A program made the position numbers and the translations under genes. A stretch of DNA of 18,256 nt, taken from the NCBI GenBank assembly GCA_015233485.1, contig JADFXO010000045.1:1-18256 (forward strand). Reading direction: 5' to 3'. Of the stretch, positions 7,126-14,355 are shown piece by piece. Positions within the stretch are counted from its first letter, which is position 1; each line of letters begins with the position of its first letter. The notes under the pieces were generated by a model. It was not told the DNA's origin and searched no databases. It worked only from the letters and a program-made list of their open reading frames with translations. This DNA comes from Nitrospirota bacterium (GTDB taxonomy: Bacteria; Nitrospirota; Thermodesulfovibrionia; Thermodesulfovibrionales; Magnetobacteriaceae).

Positions 7126-8345
7126 TGTATGACTCCTAACTCTTTTCCTATTTTCTGAAACGCATCAAGGACGATGGATAGATGTTCGTCCGTATGAGTG
7201 GCCATATAACTGGTTCTGACAAGGGCCTTGCCGGGGGCGACTGCCGGGCTGACGGCAACATTTACAAAAACGCCCATGTCTTGAAGCATCATGGCCATTT
7301 TAAAGGCCAGGATATCGTCACCGACCAGGATTGGAATTATCGGGCTTTCCGTAAGGCCGATCTGAAACCCCATACCCTTAAATCCGTCGAGCATTTTATA
7401 GGTATTGCGCCACAGGGCAGCAATCCTCTCAGGTTCGCTTTCGATTATATCAATTGCCGCACTTACCGAGGCGACAGAGGCAGGGGTTGGGCTTGCACTG
7501 AAAATCAGCGGCCTTGCGAAGTGCTTTATGTAGTGGATGATGTCCTTGTCTCCGGCGATAAAGCCGCCTATTGAGGCAAGGGACTTGCTGTATGTGCCCA
7601 TAATCAGGTCAACTTCTTTTTCAAGGCCGAACTTCTCCGCAGTCCCGCGTCCAGTACTACCCATTACTCCTATGCCGTGCGCGTCGTCAATCATGATTTT
7701 GGAACCGTAGTGTTTTGCGATCTTCACGAGCGCAGGCAGGTTTACGATGTCCCCTTCCATACTGAATACGCCGTCGACCACGGTCAGCGTTCCCTTGCCT
7801 TGTGAGTCCGCAAGCACACGTTCGTAGTCTTCCATGTCATTGTGCCGGAATTTCCTTACACCACCGTAAGAAAGGCGGCATCCATCAATTATACTGGCGT
7901 GGTCGAGCTTGTCAAGGATAACTACATCGTCCTTGCCGACAAGCGCGGAGATAACGCCAAGGTTCACCTGAAAACCAGTTGTGAATACCAGGGCGGCATC
8001 CTTGCGAATAAACCTTGCGAGCTTTTCCTCAAGCTGGACATGGATGTCCAGAGTGCCGTTTAAAAACCGTGAGCCGGCACAGCCGGTGCCATACTTCATA
8101 GTGGCCGCAATTGCAGCCTCTTTGACCTTGGGATGATTCGCAAGCCCGAGATAATTGTTCGAGCCAACCATAATAACCTTCCGGCCATACATAACGACAA
8201 CAGGGTCCTGGGCGCTTTCTATCGGCCTGAAATAGGGATACAGGCCCGATGATATTAACCCCTTCACCAGGTCAAAACGATAGCATTTGTTAAAAATGCT
8301 CTTGTTCACAGCCATTTGTGTATTTTGTACCAGTTTGCTGTCCAC
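7122..8345 (-). CDS. spt: Serine palmitoyltransferase-like alpha-oxoamine synthase
   Basis: A PLP enzyme of the alpha-oxoamine synthase family (SPT, BioF, KBL, HemA), 407 residues. The sequence is closer to my recollection of bacterial SPT than to BioF or KBL: YPYFRPIES (36-44), GSNNYLGLANHP, YGTGCAGSRFLNGTL (85-99), RHNDME, VVDGVFSMEGD (189-199), DDAHGIGVMG, RPLIFSAS and RTSYMATHTDEHL (377-389). Catalytic K254 lies in GTYSKSLASIGGF, the ring-stacking histidine is H149, and the PLP aspartate is D220. It would condense L-serine with an acyl thioester to 3-ketosphinganine. GTG 8345 has GGAAGG six bases upstream; ATG 8312 is an alternative that shortens the overlap with the upstream SDR gene. 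It is flanked by SDR and GNAT genes in one overlapping operon. No dedicated acyl carrier protein gene is adjacent. BioF cannot be fully excluded. Confidence 0.8.
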   Translation of the reverse strand: MDSKLVQNTQMAVNKSIFNKCYRFDLVKGLISSGLYPYFRPIESAQDPVVVMYGRKVIMVGSNNYLGLANHPKVKEAAIAATMKYGTGCAGSRFLNGTLDIHVQLEEKLARFIRKDAALVFTTGFQVNLGVISALVGKDDVVILDKLDHASIIDGCRLSYGGVRKFRHNDMEDYERVLADSQGKGTLTVVDGVFSMEGDIVNLPALVKIAKHYGSKIMIDDAHGIGVMGSTGRGTAEKFGLEKEVDLIMGTYSKSLASIGGFIAGDKDIIHYIKHFARPLIFSASPTPASVASVSAAIDIIESEPERIAALWRNTYKMLDGFKGMGFQIGLTESPIIPILVGDDILAFKMAMMLQDMGVFVNVAVSPAVAPGKALVRTSYMATHTDEHLSIVLDAFQKIGKELGVIQ

Positions 8346-9265
8346 TTAATACCTTCCTTTAAACAGACTTTAGGGTCAAACCCGAGATCCTTCATCGCAT
8401 CGCCGCTGTTACAGGTCCAATGGGTGTAGTTTAACTCTCTAATCTTGTCTGAGTTAATTATACTATGTTTTAAGATTTTTTCAGAGATACTGGCAATGGG
8501 ATGCATAAGAAATTTCGGGACTCTTACCTTCAGATAATGGCAGTTGAGTTCTTCGGCTATAGCGTTGGCGATGTCACAACTGCTGTAGATGTTAAGGTCA
8601 GAAAGATAGTATGTCTTTCCTATAGTCTTATCGGTGTTAACGGAATCTATGACCGCCCTCACAAGGTCCTCGACATAGATCATTGAGTAGTAAGATTCTC
8701 CCCAGTAAGGGAATACACCATGATAAATCATCTTAAAGATGACATACATGTCCTTATCTCTCGGGCCATAGACGGCAGGCGGGCGAATAATCGTAACAGG
8801 AATATTATCTTTGCACTTGAGTACGCATTGTTCAGCCTCAAGCTTACTCTTGCCGTAGTCCGAGACAGGCTGCGGTATGGCGGAGATATTTGCGGGAACT
8901 TCGTCCCTGCACGGCCCGGCAGCCGCAAGCGTGGAAAGATAGACAAACCTCTTGATCTTATTATTGTGTCTAACTGTCTCTATAAAATTGGCAGTGCCTT
9001 TAGAGTTCGTGCAATAGAACTCCTCGGCGGACGAAGTCTTCGTAATCCCGGCAAGATGAAAAATATAATCAAAATCACCAGGACAATCCCTCAGCGGCTC
9101 GACAGCCCGGCAGTCGCCCTGAATAAGGGTAACAGGGAATCCCTCTAACCATGAGAGCCTGGATGTGTTGCGAACAAGACACGAGACATTATACCCCCGC
9201 CTGATAAGCTCCTCGACCAAGTGGCTGCCAATAAAACCCGTTCCGCCTGTAACGAGGGCGTTCAT
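8306..9265 (-). CDS. NAD(P)-dependent epimerase-type extended SDR, CerR-like
   Basis: A 319-residue extended short-chain dehydrogenase/reductase. It shows the Rossmann motif GGTGFIG at 7-13, LAGITK at 71-76, catalytic S111/T112 in YLST, Y137 and K141 in DYGKSK, then RPPAVYGPRD. These are family features of NAD-dependent epimerases and 3-beta-HSD-like enzymes and do not fix a substrate. Its gene leads the operon with the SPT-like and GNAT genes and overlaps the SPT-like gene. In Caulobacter a similar SDR (CerR) reduces the 3-oxo group of the ceramide precursor, and by analogy I propose that role here. A sugar-nucleotide or sterol-like substrate is the alternative. The start ATG 9265 has AAGG seven bases upstream and lies about 100 bases downstream of a TATAAT box. 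Confidence 0.75.
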   Translation of the reverse strand: MNALVTGGTGFIGSHLVEELIRRGYNVSCLVRNTSRLSWLEGFPVTLIQGDCRAVEPLRDCPGDFDYIFHLAGITKTSSAEEFYCTNSKGTANFIETVRHNNKIKRFVYLSTLAAAGPCRDEVPANISAIPQPVSDYGKSKLEAEQCVLKCKDNIPVTIIRPPAVYGPRDKDMYVIFKMIYHGVFPYWGESYYSMIYVEDLVRAVIDSVNTDKTIGKTYYLSDLNIYSSCDIANAIAEELNCHYLKVRVPKFLMHPIASISEKILKHSIINSDKIRELNYTHWTCNSGDAMKDLGFDPKVCLKEGIKWTANWYKIHKWL

Positions 9266-9365
9266 ATGGGGGCCTTTTTCAACTTATTTAAAATCTCCCT
9301 TTTAAAACAATTAGTTCCAGTTGTGCAAACACAGGACAGCTTTCGATACTTAACCATAGACCGCT

Positions 9366-9371
9366 ATTATA
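9366..9371 (-). promoter_or_regulatory. Candidate -10 box for the ceramide-type operon
   Basis: TATAAT on the minus strand about 100 bases before ATG 9265. A -35 at standard spacing is poor; TTGAGA lies 20 bases upstream. Next to it is a CTCAAA/TTTGAG dyad at 9394-9409. Weak call. Confidence 0.4.
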
Positions 9372-9455
9372 ACCGATTTGCAATTGTTTTTTCTCAAAAA
9401 AATTTGAGCCGGTTAATAAATACTATTTTATTAAAATATCTGCCATCGTTAGTCA

Positions 9456-9496
9456 CACAAAAATAAAACCGCCGCCCATTAACGGGCGACGGTTTT
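9456..9496 (-). terminator. Intrinsic terminator (minus strand)
   Basis: Arms 9465-9477 and 9484-9496 form a 13-base GC-rich stem with one mismatch and a six-base loop. Read on the minus strand it is followed by TTTTATTTTTG, a standard U-run. It lies about 140 bases after the argJ stop and about 190 bases before the SDR start, so it ends argJ transcription, a short RNA started at 9525-9553, or both. Confidence 0.8.
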
Positions 9497-9518
9497 GGGG
9501 GAGGAACGAGGCGCTTAT
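9456..9518 (-). ncRNA. Possible short independent transcript (about 60 nt)
   Basis: A consensus -35 box TTGACA with a reasonable -10 at the normal spacing is followed only about 30 bases later by the GC-rich terminator hairpin, and no start codon with a ribosome binding site lies between. The transcript would be a short single-stranded leader, with a pyrimidine-rich stretch (CCTCGTTCCTCCCCC), plus the terminator stem. It could be a small RNA, an attenuated leader for the downstream operon, or an accident of an argJ-terminator region. I recognise no Rfam family. Confidence 0.3.
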
Positions 9519-9524
9519 GAATCT

Positions 9525-9553
9525 ATGTTAGCACAAACGAATTCGCTTGTCAA
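9525..9553 (-). promoter_or_regulatory. Sigma70-type promoter, minus strand, in the argJ-SDR spacer
   Basis: -35 TTGACA at 9548-9553, a 17-base spacer, and -10 TAACAT at 9525-9530. The expected start is near 9518, just ahead of the intrinsic terminator. Confidence 0.5.
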
Positions 9554-9593
9554 GTTGTAGTAGGTAAGTTAATTAAAATTATCTTTATGAGAT

Positions 9594-9614
9594 GATATTA
9601 TAATTATAATTATC
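9594..9614. promoter_or_regulatory. AT-rich dyad resembling Fur-type hexamer repeats
   Basis: On the minus strand this reads GATAAT TATAAT TATAAT followed by ATC, and an inner 14-base stretch (ATAATTATAATTAT) is a perfect palindrome. Three tandem hexamers of this type recall the Fur box, but low-complexity AT sequence or an UP element upstream of the 9548-9553 -35 is equally possible. The rest of the 371-base spacer between 9266 and 9636 holds only the promoter, terminator and -10 elements listed separately; I see no gene. Confidence 0.25.
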
Positions 9615-9636
9615 AGGCAATCTAATAATTATAAGT

Positions 9637-10833
9637 TTAAGTCCTGTACTCGGCGTTGATTTTGACATACTCCTCTGTCAAATCACAGCCCAACACCTGC
9701 CCGAACCCCTTGCCCATCTTGAAGTCTATCGTAATCGTCACGGTGTCAGACTTTAACTCCTGTGCGGCTTCTGCGTCTTTGCCGGTCGTCAATCCCTTTC
9801 TAGCCACCCTTACACCGCCAAAAAATATATCGACCATATTCGGGTCGAAGGCAACTCCAGAGGAGCCGGCCGCGGCAATCACCCTTCCCCAGTTAGCGTC
9901 ACAGCCGTAAACGGCGGTCTTAACCAATGGGGAATTTGCGATAGCCCTTGCAATAATCAAGGCATCCCGTTTGTATTCTGTGCCTTTTACCAGCACCCTC
10001 ATTACCTTGGTGGCCCCTTCGCCGTCTCTTACGACCATCTCGGCGAGGCTCATCAGGATTTCTGAAAGGGCGTATGTAAACGCGTCGAAACCGTAAGTGC
10101 CGGAGCGGATGGTAGTATTTGCGGCAACCCTGTTTGCGAGGACTATGATGGTGTCATTGGTACTCATATCCCCATCGACAGTGATGCGGTTGAAGGACTT
10201 ATCATTGGCCAAAGAAAGCGCCTCGTCGAGGGAGTCTTTTGTGATAGAGGCATCTGTCAACACAAAGCAAAGCATTGTAGCCATATTTGGGCAAATCATA
10301 CCGGCGCCTTTTGCGATTGCCGCAATGGTTACGGTTTTGCCGGAGATAGTAACCCGTTTCGAGGCTATTTTGGGAAACGAATCGGTGGTCATGATAGCGC
10401 GGGCGGCGTCAAGCAGCGTTGCGGTTCCAATTTGTTTTGCGGCCTCCCTGATTTTTGGGGTCATGCGAAAAATAGGCAGCGGCGTGCCTATAACACCCGT
10501 TGAGGCAACAAACACCTCGGAGTCGGGGCAATTTTTAATAGTTCCTGAAACGGCAAGAGACATCCTCTGCGCGTCTTTGATTCCGCGCTGGCCGGTGCAG
10601 GCGTTAGCGTTTCCGCTGTTGGCGACGATTGCCCTACCCTTGCCGCCGATTATCCTTTCGGCGTCTAAAATGACAGGGGCGGCCTTAACGAGATTCGTGG
10701 TAAACACGGCGGAGGCAACGGCGCTGACAGTAGAACAAATAATGGCAATATCCTTACGTCCCGGCTTTTTGACCGCCGCCTCTGCGGTGGAGATTAGAAA
10801 ACCCTCCGGCATGTAGTATTCGATTTCGGACAT
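9637..10833 (-). CDS. argJ: Bifunctional ornithine acetyltransferase / N-acetylglutamate synthase
   Basis: ArgJ transfers the acetyl group from N-acetylornithine to glutamate, recycling it in the cyclic arginine pathway, and in bifunctional forms also uses acetyl-CoA. The 398-residue proenzyme carries the self-cleavage site KGAGMICPNMATML, with the scissile bond between A185 and T186 and T186 becoming the nucleophile. Other blocks are ANSGNANACTG (71-81), STGVIGTPLP (111-120), DGDMSTNDT and NSPLVKTA followed by GCDANWGR. Mono- versus bifunctional activity cannot be decided from sequence. ATG 10833 has no Shine-Dalgarno, and a TATAAT box ends only five bases before it, suggesting a leaderless mRNA. 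No other arginine genes are adjacent, so it appears to be a single-gene unit. Confidence 0.96.
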   Translation of the reverse strand: MSEIEYYMPEGFLISTAEAAVKKPGRKDIAIICSTVSAVASAVFTTNLVKAAPVILDAERIIGGKGRAIVANSGNANACTGQRGIKDAQRMSLAVSGTIKNCPDSEVFVASTGVIGTPLPIFRMTPKIREAAKQIGTATLLDAARAIMTTDSFPKIASKRVTISGKTVTIAAIAKGAGMICPNMATMLCFVLTDASITKDSLDEALSLANDKSFNRITVDGDMSTNDTIIVLANRVAANTTIRSGTYGFDAFTYALSEILMSLAEMVVRDGEGATKVMRVLVKGTEYKRDALIIARAIANSPLVKTAVYGCDANWGRVIAAAGSSGVAFDPNMVDIFFGGVRVARKGLTTGKDAEAAQELKSDTVTITIDFKMGKGFGQVLGCDLTEEYVKINAEYRT

Positions 10834-10838
10834 ATGTA

Positions 10839-10868
10839 ATTATACATATTTCAGATTCAGATAGGCAA
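10839..10868 (-). promoter_or_regulatory. argJ promoter
   Basis: -35 TTGCCT at 10863-10868, an 18-base spacer and a perfect -10 TATAAT at 10839-10844. The expected transcription start coincides with or lies next to the A of ATG 10833, which implies a leaderless transcript. Confidence 0.6.
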
Positions 10869-10939
10869 GCCCCGTGTCAGGGCAAACAGCGTAAAACCGT
10901 TACAGTAACAGGACGCTAGTGCTTTAACTACTTACCCGA

Positions 10940-12238
10940 TTACCCGGCGCGCTGCTGTTTGCGGAATACCTTGTCCTCGTACATGCGCTTGTCGGCCTCC
11001 TTTATGGCTGGTTCAATATCTCCGGCACTATGGGCAGTTGCCGCGCCAAGTGATATGGACACCGGCAGGCCGTCGTTTTTCTCGTTGTATTCAGTTTGGT
11101 GTATCCTTATACGCCCTATTGATTTAACGGCCAATTCCTCATCGGTCATATTTAGGATAATCAGGAACTCATCGCCGCCTGTGCGCGCCACTACATCGCT
11201 TCCCCGAAACGCCATCTTTAACACTTCGGCTGCCCCCTTAATCAGCCGGTCTCCGGCCTCATGCCCGATTGAGTCATTCACCCGCTTCAGGCCGTCCAAG
11301 TCTGCCACTATAAAGCTGACCGGAAACAGCCGGCCCTGGGCTATGCGCTCCAGCTCGGCGTCGAAATAGGCACGGTTGTATAGTCCTGTCATAGAGTCGT
11401 GCGTACTGCGATATTTGAGTTTCTCCTCTTCTCTTTTGCGTTGCGTTATGTCCCGCGATATTCCAACAAATTCCTTGACATGTCCATCCTCTGTGGTTAT
11501 CGCGGATATTACTACCTCAACGGGGATTATCCTTCCATCCTTGCACCTCTGCTCCACTTCAATCCTTTCCGAAAAACATTCCATATCCCCTGATTCCTTA
11601 AAACACGCAAGTTTTTCCATCAGCGTGTCCCGAACATAGGCGAAAGACTCCGGCGTCAGGGCATCTGCAAAGGTCTCGTGGATGGCCTCTTCGACGGTAA
11701 ATCCCCGCAGGGCCGCTATCGACGGACTTACATACGTAAAACTGTTCATTGAGGCATCAAGCGTCCAGATAACGTCGCTCACACTCCCGGCAATCAGCCT
11801 AAAACGCTCCTCACTCTCCTTAAGCTCCGCCGACATACGCTGAAGCTCCATCATGTGGTCATTCAGGTGGTAGTATGCCGTCTCAAGCTCAGTCATGGAT
11901 TCGTCGAGAGCTTCAACCATGCTGTTAAAGGCAGATGAGAATTCCCCCATAAAATCAACCCTCTGGGAGAAATCACCGGCCGCTATTTGCTTAGTCTGCC
12001 ACGTCAGGTGTTTCAGGCTGGCCTGGAGCGCCTTCAAGCTGCCGGCAACCTGCCCTACCCCGCTTTGTCCTATCGAATGGCTGAGGTCGCCGTTACCAAG
12101 CGCCAGCGCGAAACTCCTGATTGCCTCCAGATACCCTGTGAGCCGTGAAAGCTGCTCCGCGTATTCTACATCCGGAGGGATTGCGGGGAGGCGTCCTTTG
12201 GCAAGCTGCTCAAGTATGGCAGTGGTGCGCTCGTCCAT
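10940..12238 (-). CDS. Cytoplasmic HAMP-like / PAS / GGDEF diguanylate cyclase
   Basis: A 432-residue signalling enzyme predicted to make c-di-GMP. Residues about 50-115 resemble a HAMP-type linker (QIAAGDFSQRVDFMGEF at 84-100) followed by coiled coil. A PAS domain spans about 142-265, ending in the PAC-like VGISRDITQRKREEE, and a GGDEF domain spans about 275-425. The GGDEF active site is intact (354-358), as are the metal aspartate D313 in VADLDGLK and the inhibitory I-site R345-G-S-D348 placed five residues before GGDEF. No transmembrane segment is visible, so it is soluble. Its ATG forms a TGATG overlap with the upstream V4R gene, making that protein a likely sensor or partner. It is last in the operon that begins with the actin-like gene. 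Confidence 0.9.
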   Translation of the reverse strand: MDERTTAILEQLAKGRLPAIPPDVEYAEQLSRLTGYLEAIRSFALALGNGDLSHSIGQSGVGQVAGSLKALQASLKHLTWQTKQIAAGDFSQRVDFMGEFSSAFNSMVEALDESMTELETAYYHLNDHMMELQRMSAELKESEERFRLIAGSVSDVIWTLDASMNSFTYVSPSIAALRGFTVEEAIHETFADALTPESFAYVRDTLMEKLACFKESGDMECFSERIEVEQRCKDGRIIPVEVVISAITTEDGHVKEFVGISRDITQRKREEEKLKYRSTHDSMTGLYNRAYFDAELERIAQGRLFPVSFIVADLDGLKRVNDSIGHEAGDRLIKGAAEVLKMAFRGSDVVARTGGDEFLIILNMTDEELAVKSIGRIRIHQTEYNEKNDGLPVSISLGAATAHSAGDIEPAIKEADKRMYEDKVFRKQQRAG

Positions 12239-12771
12239 CAGTCCTCGTTAATGCGCGCGGTAAAGCGGCAGGTGCGGTCACCCGTACACCAGCAATCAAT
12301 CTCTTTCACCGTGAAAGACTTACCCGTATAGCCCTTAAGAAGGGCAGCTATAAAACCCTCGTCATAGGTGCAAAGCTCTATACCGGTATCAGGCAGCCCG
12401 GAGCAGTCAAGGTCTTCCGACACGGTCATTGTCAGGTGGCCATTGTCAAGGTCTGCCTCCTCCACGCGAAGAATCCCTACACCCATATCTTTCAGCACGG
12501 TTTGAAGTTTTTTGACGAAACTATTGATGTCTCCTTGCTGCCCGATCAAATTGTCGTAAAATTCCTTGCCCGCCAGAAAACCGGCCTCGTAAAATATCCG
12601 GTCAGCCTCGCCAGAGCCGTAGCTCTCCTCAATAATATCCCTGAAACTGAACTGCATCAGGCGATAGACCTCCACCCGCATCTGATGGCCAAGGTTAGGC
12701 CGTCCTAATTGTAAATCTCCCAGTAAATCCCAGCTGAACTTATACTTGCGATCAGTGTTTTTTTCCGGCAT
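12238..12771 (-). CDS. V4R-domain (4-vinyl reductase-like) small-molecule sensor
   Basis: A 177-residue stand-alone protein of the V4R family, a small-molecule-binding fold related to the BchJ/4-vinyl reductase proteins and to XylR-type sensor domains. The C-terminal pattern CWCTGDRTCRF (C160, C162, C168), with C123 in DLDCSGLP and C134, is characteristic and may bind a metal. FYEAGFLAGKEFYD (60-73) is the typical helix ahead of it. ATG 12771 follows a strong AAGGAGGGG ribosome binding site. The stop overlaps the diguanylate cyclase start (TGATG), so stoichiometric production of the two proteins is likely, and the V4R protein could feed a ligand or redox signal to the cyclase. This partnership is inferred from gene order. 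The ligand is unknown. Confidence 0.82.
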   Translation of the reverse strand: MPEKNTDRKYKFSWDLLGDLQLGRPNLGHQMRVEVYRLMQFSFRDIIEESYGSGEADRIFYEAGFLAGKEFYDNLIGQQGDINSFVKKLQTVLKDMGVGILRVEEADLDNGHLTMTVSEDLDCSGLPDTGIELCTYDEGFIAALLKGYTGKSFTVKEIDCWCTGDRTCRFTARINED

Positions 12772-12816
12772 ATGCCCCTCCTTTTAATATAGTTATTTCA
12801 CATCTCAGCCCCGTGG

Positions 12817-13722
12817 TTAACCCGTGTTCATGCACTTATACGCGAGTTCTTTGATGGCAATGGAAAACGGCGACATCGGCTCGCTCAGTAAGACAGGTTT
12901 TGTCTTGAATAATGCGCGCTTTACGGCCTCGTCACTTGGCAGCGTCAGCATGACCCTCGCGTTTAGGTTCGTGTATTGCTTTACGAGATTTTGGATTACC
13001 ATGCCTGTGTTTATGTCCCGCGCGGTTTGAACCATATTGATTACAAAACTGGGCGTGAAGCGCGCGATCTTCTTACGGGCAGATTCCACAAGCCCGGCGT
13101 CTATTTTTTCGGCCTCCTTCAGAAACTTTTCTATTGTGTTTAAACTGGGATTGGCGTCTACATCCTTTGCCTTCTCAAGGAGTTCCATGAACAGCTCGGT
13201 ATGTCCTTGCTTAAAATGAAATGTCAACAGCCTGAATATTGCCGTCTTTATAAACCCATAAGCCTTCATCAGGGATGTTACCTCAGGTGAGGTCACCAAA
13301 AGCCCGACTTGCGCTATAAACATAAAATCAACTACGTTATAGGCCGAACCAGCCGCTAAATCTAGAATCACGACGTCGCAGTCAAGTTTTGAAATGTGCC
13401 CAATAAGCTTGACCTTCTGCTGGAATGGCATATTGGCTACATCCGGGATTTTTGAGCCTCCACAGATGAGTTTTAGATTTGGCACGTCTGTTTCAATAAG
13501 CGCTTTATCAAGGGTTTTTATATGTTTAAGGACAAAATCGTCAAGGGAATATTCATAACTTCTTACCCCCAGTATAACATGCAGGTTTGCCCCGCCAAGG
13601 TCGAGGTCAACGGCAATCGTTTTTTTTCCCTGCGCTGCTATGGCGATGGCAAGATTGGCGGAGATGGTACTCTTACCAACACCTCCTTTTGGGCCTACTA
13701 TGGCAATAACTTTCTTTGGCAC
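12817..13722 (-). CDS. ParA/MinD-family P-loop ATPase (FlhG-like; candidate Mad29-type)
   Basis: A 301-residue ATPase with a deviant Walker A motif GPKGGVGKST at 10-19 (signature K12, catalytic K17), switch I AVDLDLGGANLHVILG at 37-52 and switch II VILDLAAGSA at 118-127, followed by TSPEVTSLMKAYG. This places it in the MinD/FlhG branch rather than plasmid ParA. A helical, charged insertion at about 170-222 precedes RFTPSFVINMVQTARD, as I recall from a subgroup of FlhG-like proteins. No clear C-terminal MinD membrane-targeting helix is apparent. The start is GTG 13722 with AGGAG eight bases upstream. It sits in an operon with an actin-like ATPase, opposite feoB-like and dtxR-like genes. I recall this neighbourhood from magnetosome clusters, suggesting positioning of filaments or organelles, but the link is inferred. 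Confidence 0.85.
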   Translation of the reverse strand: MPKKVIAIVGPKGGVGKSTISANLAIAIAAQGKKTIAVDLDLGGANLHVILGVRSYEYSLDDFVLKHIKTLDKALIETDVPNLKLICGGSKIPDVANMPFQQKVKLIGHISKLDCDVVILDLAAGSAYNVVDFMFIAQVGLLVTSPEVTSLMKAYGFIKTAIFRLLTFHFKQGHTELFMELLEKAKDVDANPSLNTIEKFLKEAEKIDAGLVESARKKIARFTPSFVINMVQTARDINTGMVIQNLVKQYTNLNARVMLTLPSDEAVKRALFKTKPVLLSEPMSPFSIAIKELAYKCMNTG

Positions 13723-13764
13723 GTTACACGCTCCTGTCCATAATATACTTTATTACGGCATCCA

Positions 13765-14334
13765 TCACTTTATGTGGAGAAATCCTATGAGATTGTCCAA
13801 TAAGACATCGGTCTCTGATTGTCTGCTATCGTTGATACCGATTTTGCCGTTGGCGGCAAGGAGCATTTTAACCTTCGAGACTATCAGCACGGGGTCAATC
13901 GGAGTATCCATGCACCAATCGCTTACAACATCTCTTAAAATCGACGAATCCTTGTGCTCCGAGTTTCCTATAGCCAATATTTTAAATGGCATTGCCTCTG
14001 CAAATAGCTGCGCACAGCAGCTTCTGAATTTCTCCAGTTCCCCGGGATAAAACCCCTTCGTGTCCAGTACCACGACTGCCGGCTTATCCCTCGTAATCGT
14101 CTCGGCTGCATAGAGCAAGTTTTTAAGCAGAAGCAGTGCAGGCATATTTTTTTCCTCAGACTGACCGCCGCGATAACTCGTACCGCCGGACTGTATACCT
14201 CCGGGCTGTGCACCGCCGGACTGCGCGCCGCCTACCGTTTCATAAACGGGTACTTCAACCCATTTCTGCAGAGCCTTTTGTATCATGCTTCCCCTAATGG
14301 TATCGGCTGAAAATATCACTACCTTAAGAGACAT
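13765..14334 (-). CDS. Degenerate receiver-like protein with Gly/Gln repeat insert
   Basis: A 189-residue protein I cannot assign to a named family. The ends resemble a CheY-like receiver: KVVIFSADTIRGSMIQKAL at 4-22 (beta1-alpha1), PAVVVLDTKGF at 85-95 with D91 at the phospho-acceptor position, FKILAIGNS (beta4) and DPVLIVSKVKMLLA (alpha5). The acidic pair after beta1 is not intact and the beta5 lysine position appears to be DTPID, so phosphorylation is doubtful. Residues 35-59 insert five-residue GGxQS/P repeats encoded by imperfect 15-base repeats (14158-14232). ATG 14334 lacks an obvious ribosome binding site and lies 21 bases after the actin-like gene. Its position between the actin and ParA genes suggests an adaptor role, which is a guess. 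Confidence 0.75.
   Translation of the reverse strand: MSLKVVIFSADTIRGSMIQKALQKWVEVPVYETVGGAQSGGAQPGGIQSGGTSYRGGQSEEKNMPALLLLKNLLYAAETITRDKPAVVVLDTKGFYPGELEKFRSCCAQLFAEAMPFKILAIGNSEHKDSSILRDVVSDWCMDTPIDPVLIVSKVKMLLAANGKIGINDSRQSETDVLLDNLIGFLHIK
14158..14232 (-). repeat. 15-base tandem repeats encoding GGxQS-type pentapeptides
   Basis: About five imperfect copies of a 15-base unit inside the receiver-like gene, encoding GGAQS, GGAQP, GGIQS and related pentapeptides. The frame is kept throughout. Such repeats can change copy number by slippage. Confidence 0.7.
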
Positions 14335-14355
14335 TTTATTGTTGAAGGCTCTATG

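Noticed and set aside
9394..9409. CTCAAA/TTTGAG dyad with a central A-run
   Set aside because: Stem of only six AT-rich pairs and not placed after a gene; too weak for a terminator or operator call by itself.
10097..10816. 239-codon plus-strand open frame
   Set aside because: Lies entirely antisense to argJ, whose catalytic and cleavage motifs are intact; the translation shows no family features and no ribosome binding site.
10870..10935. Possible terminator after the diguanylate cyclase gene
   Set aside because: Only short dyads (GCCC/GGGC and GTTAC/GTAAC) and no U-run; not supportable.
12145..12708. 187-codon plus-strand open frame
   Set aside because: Antisense to the V4R gene and the start of the cyclase gene, both of which have recognisable domains; a shadow of codon bias.
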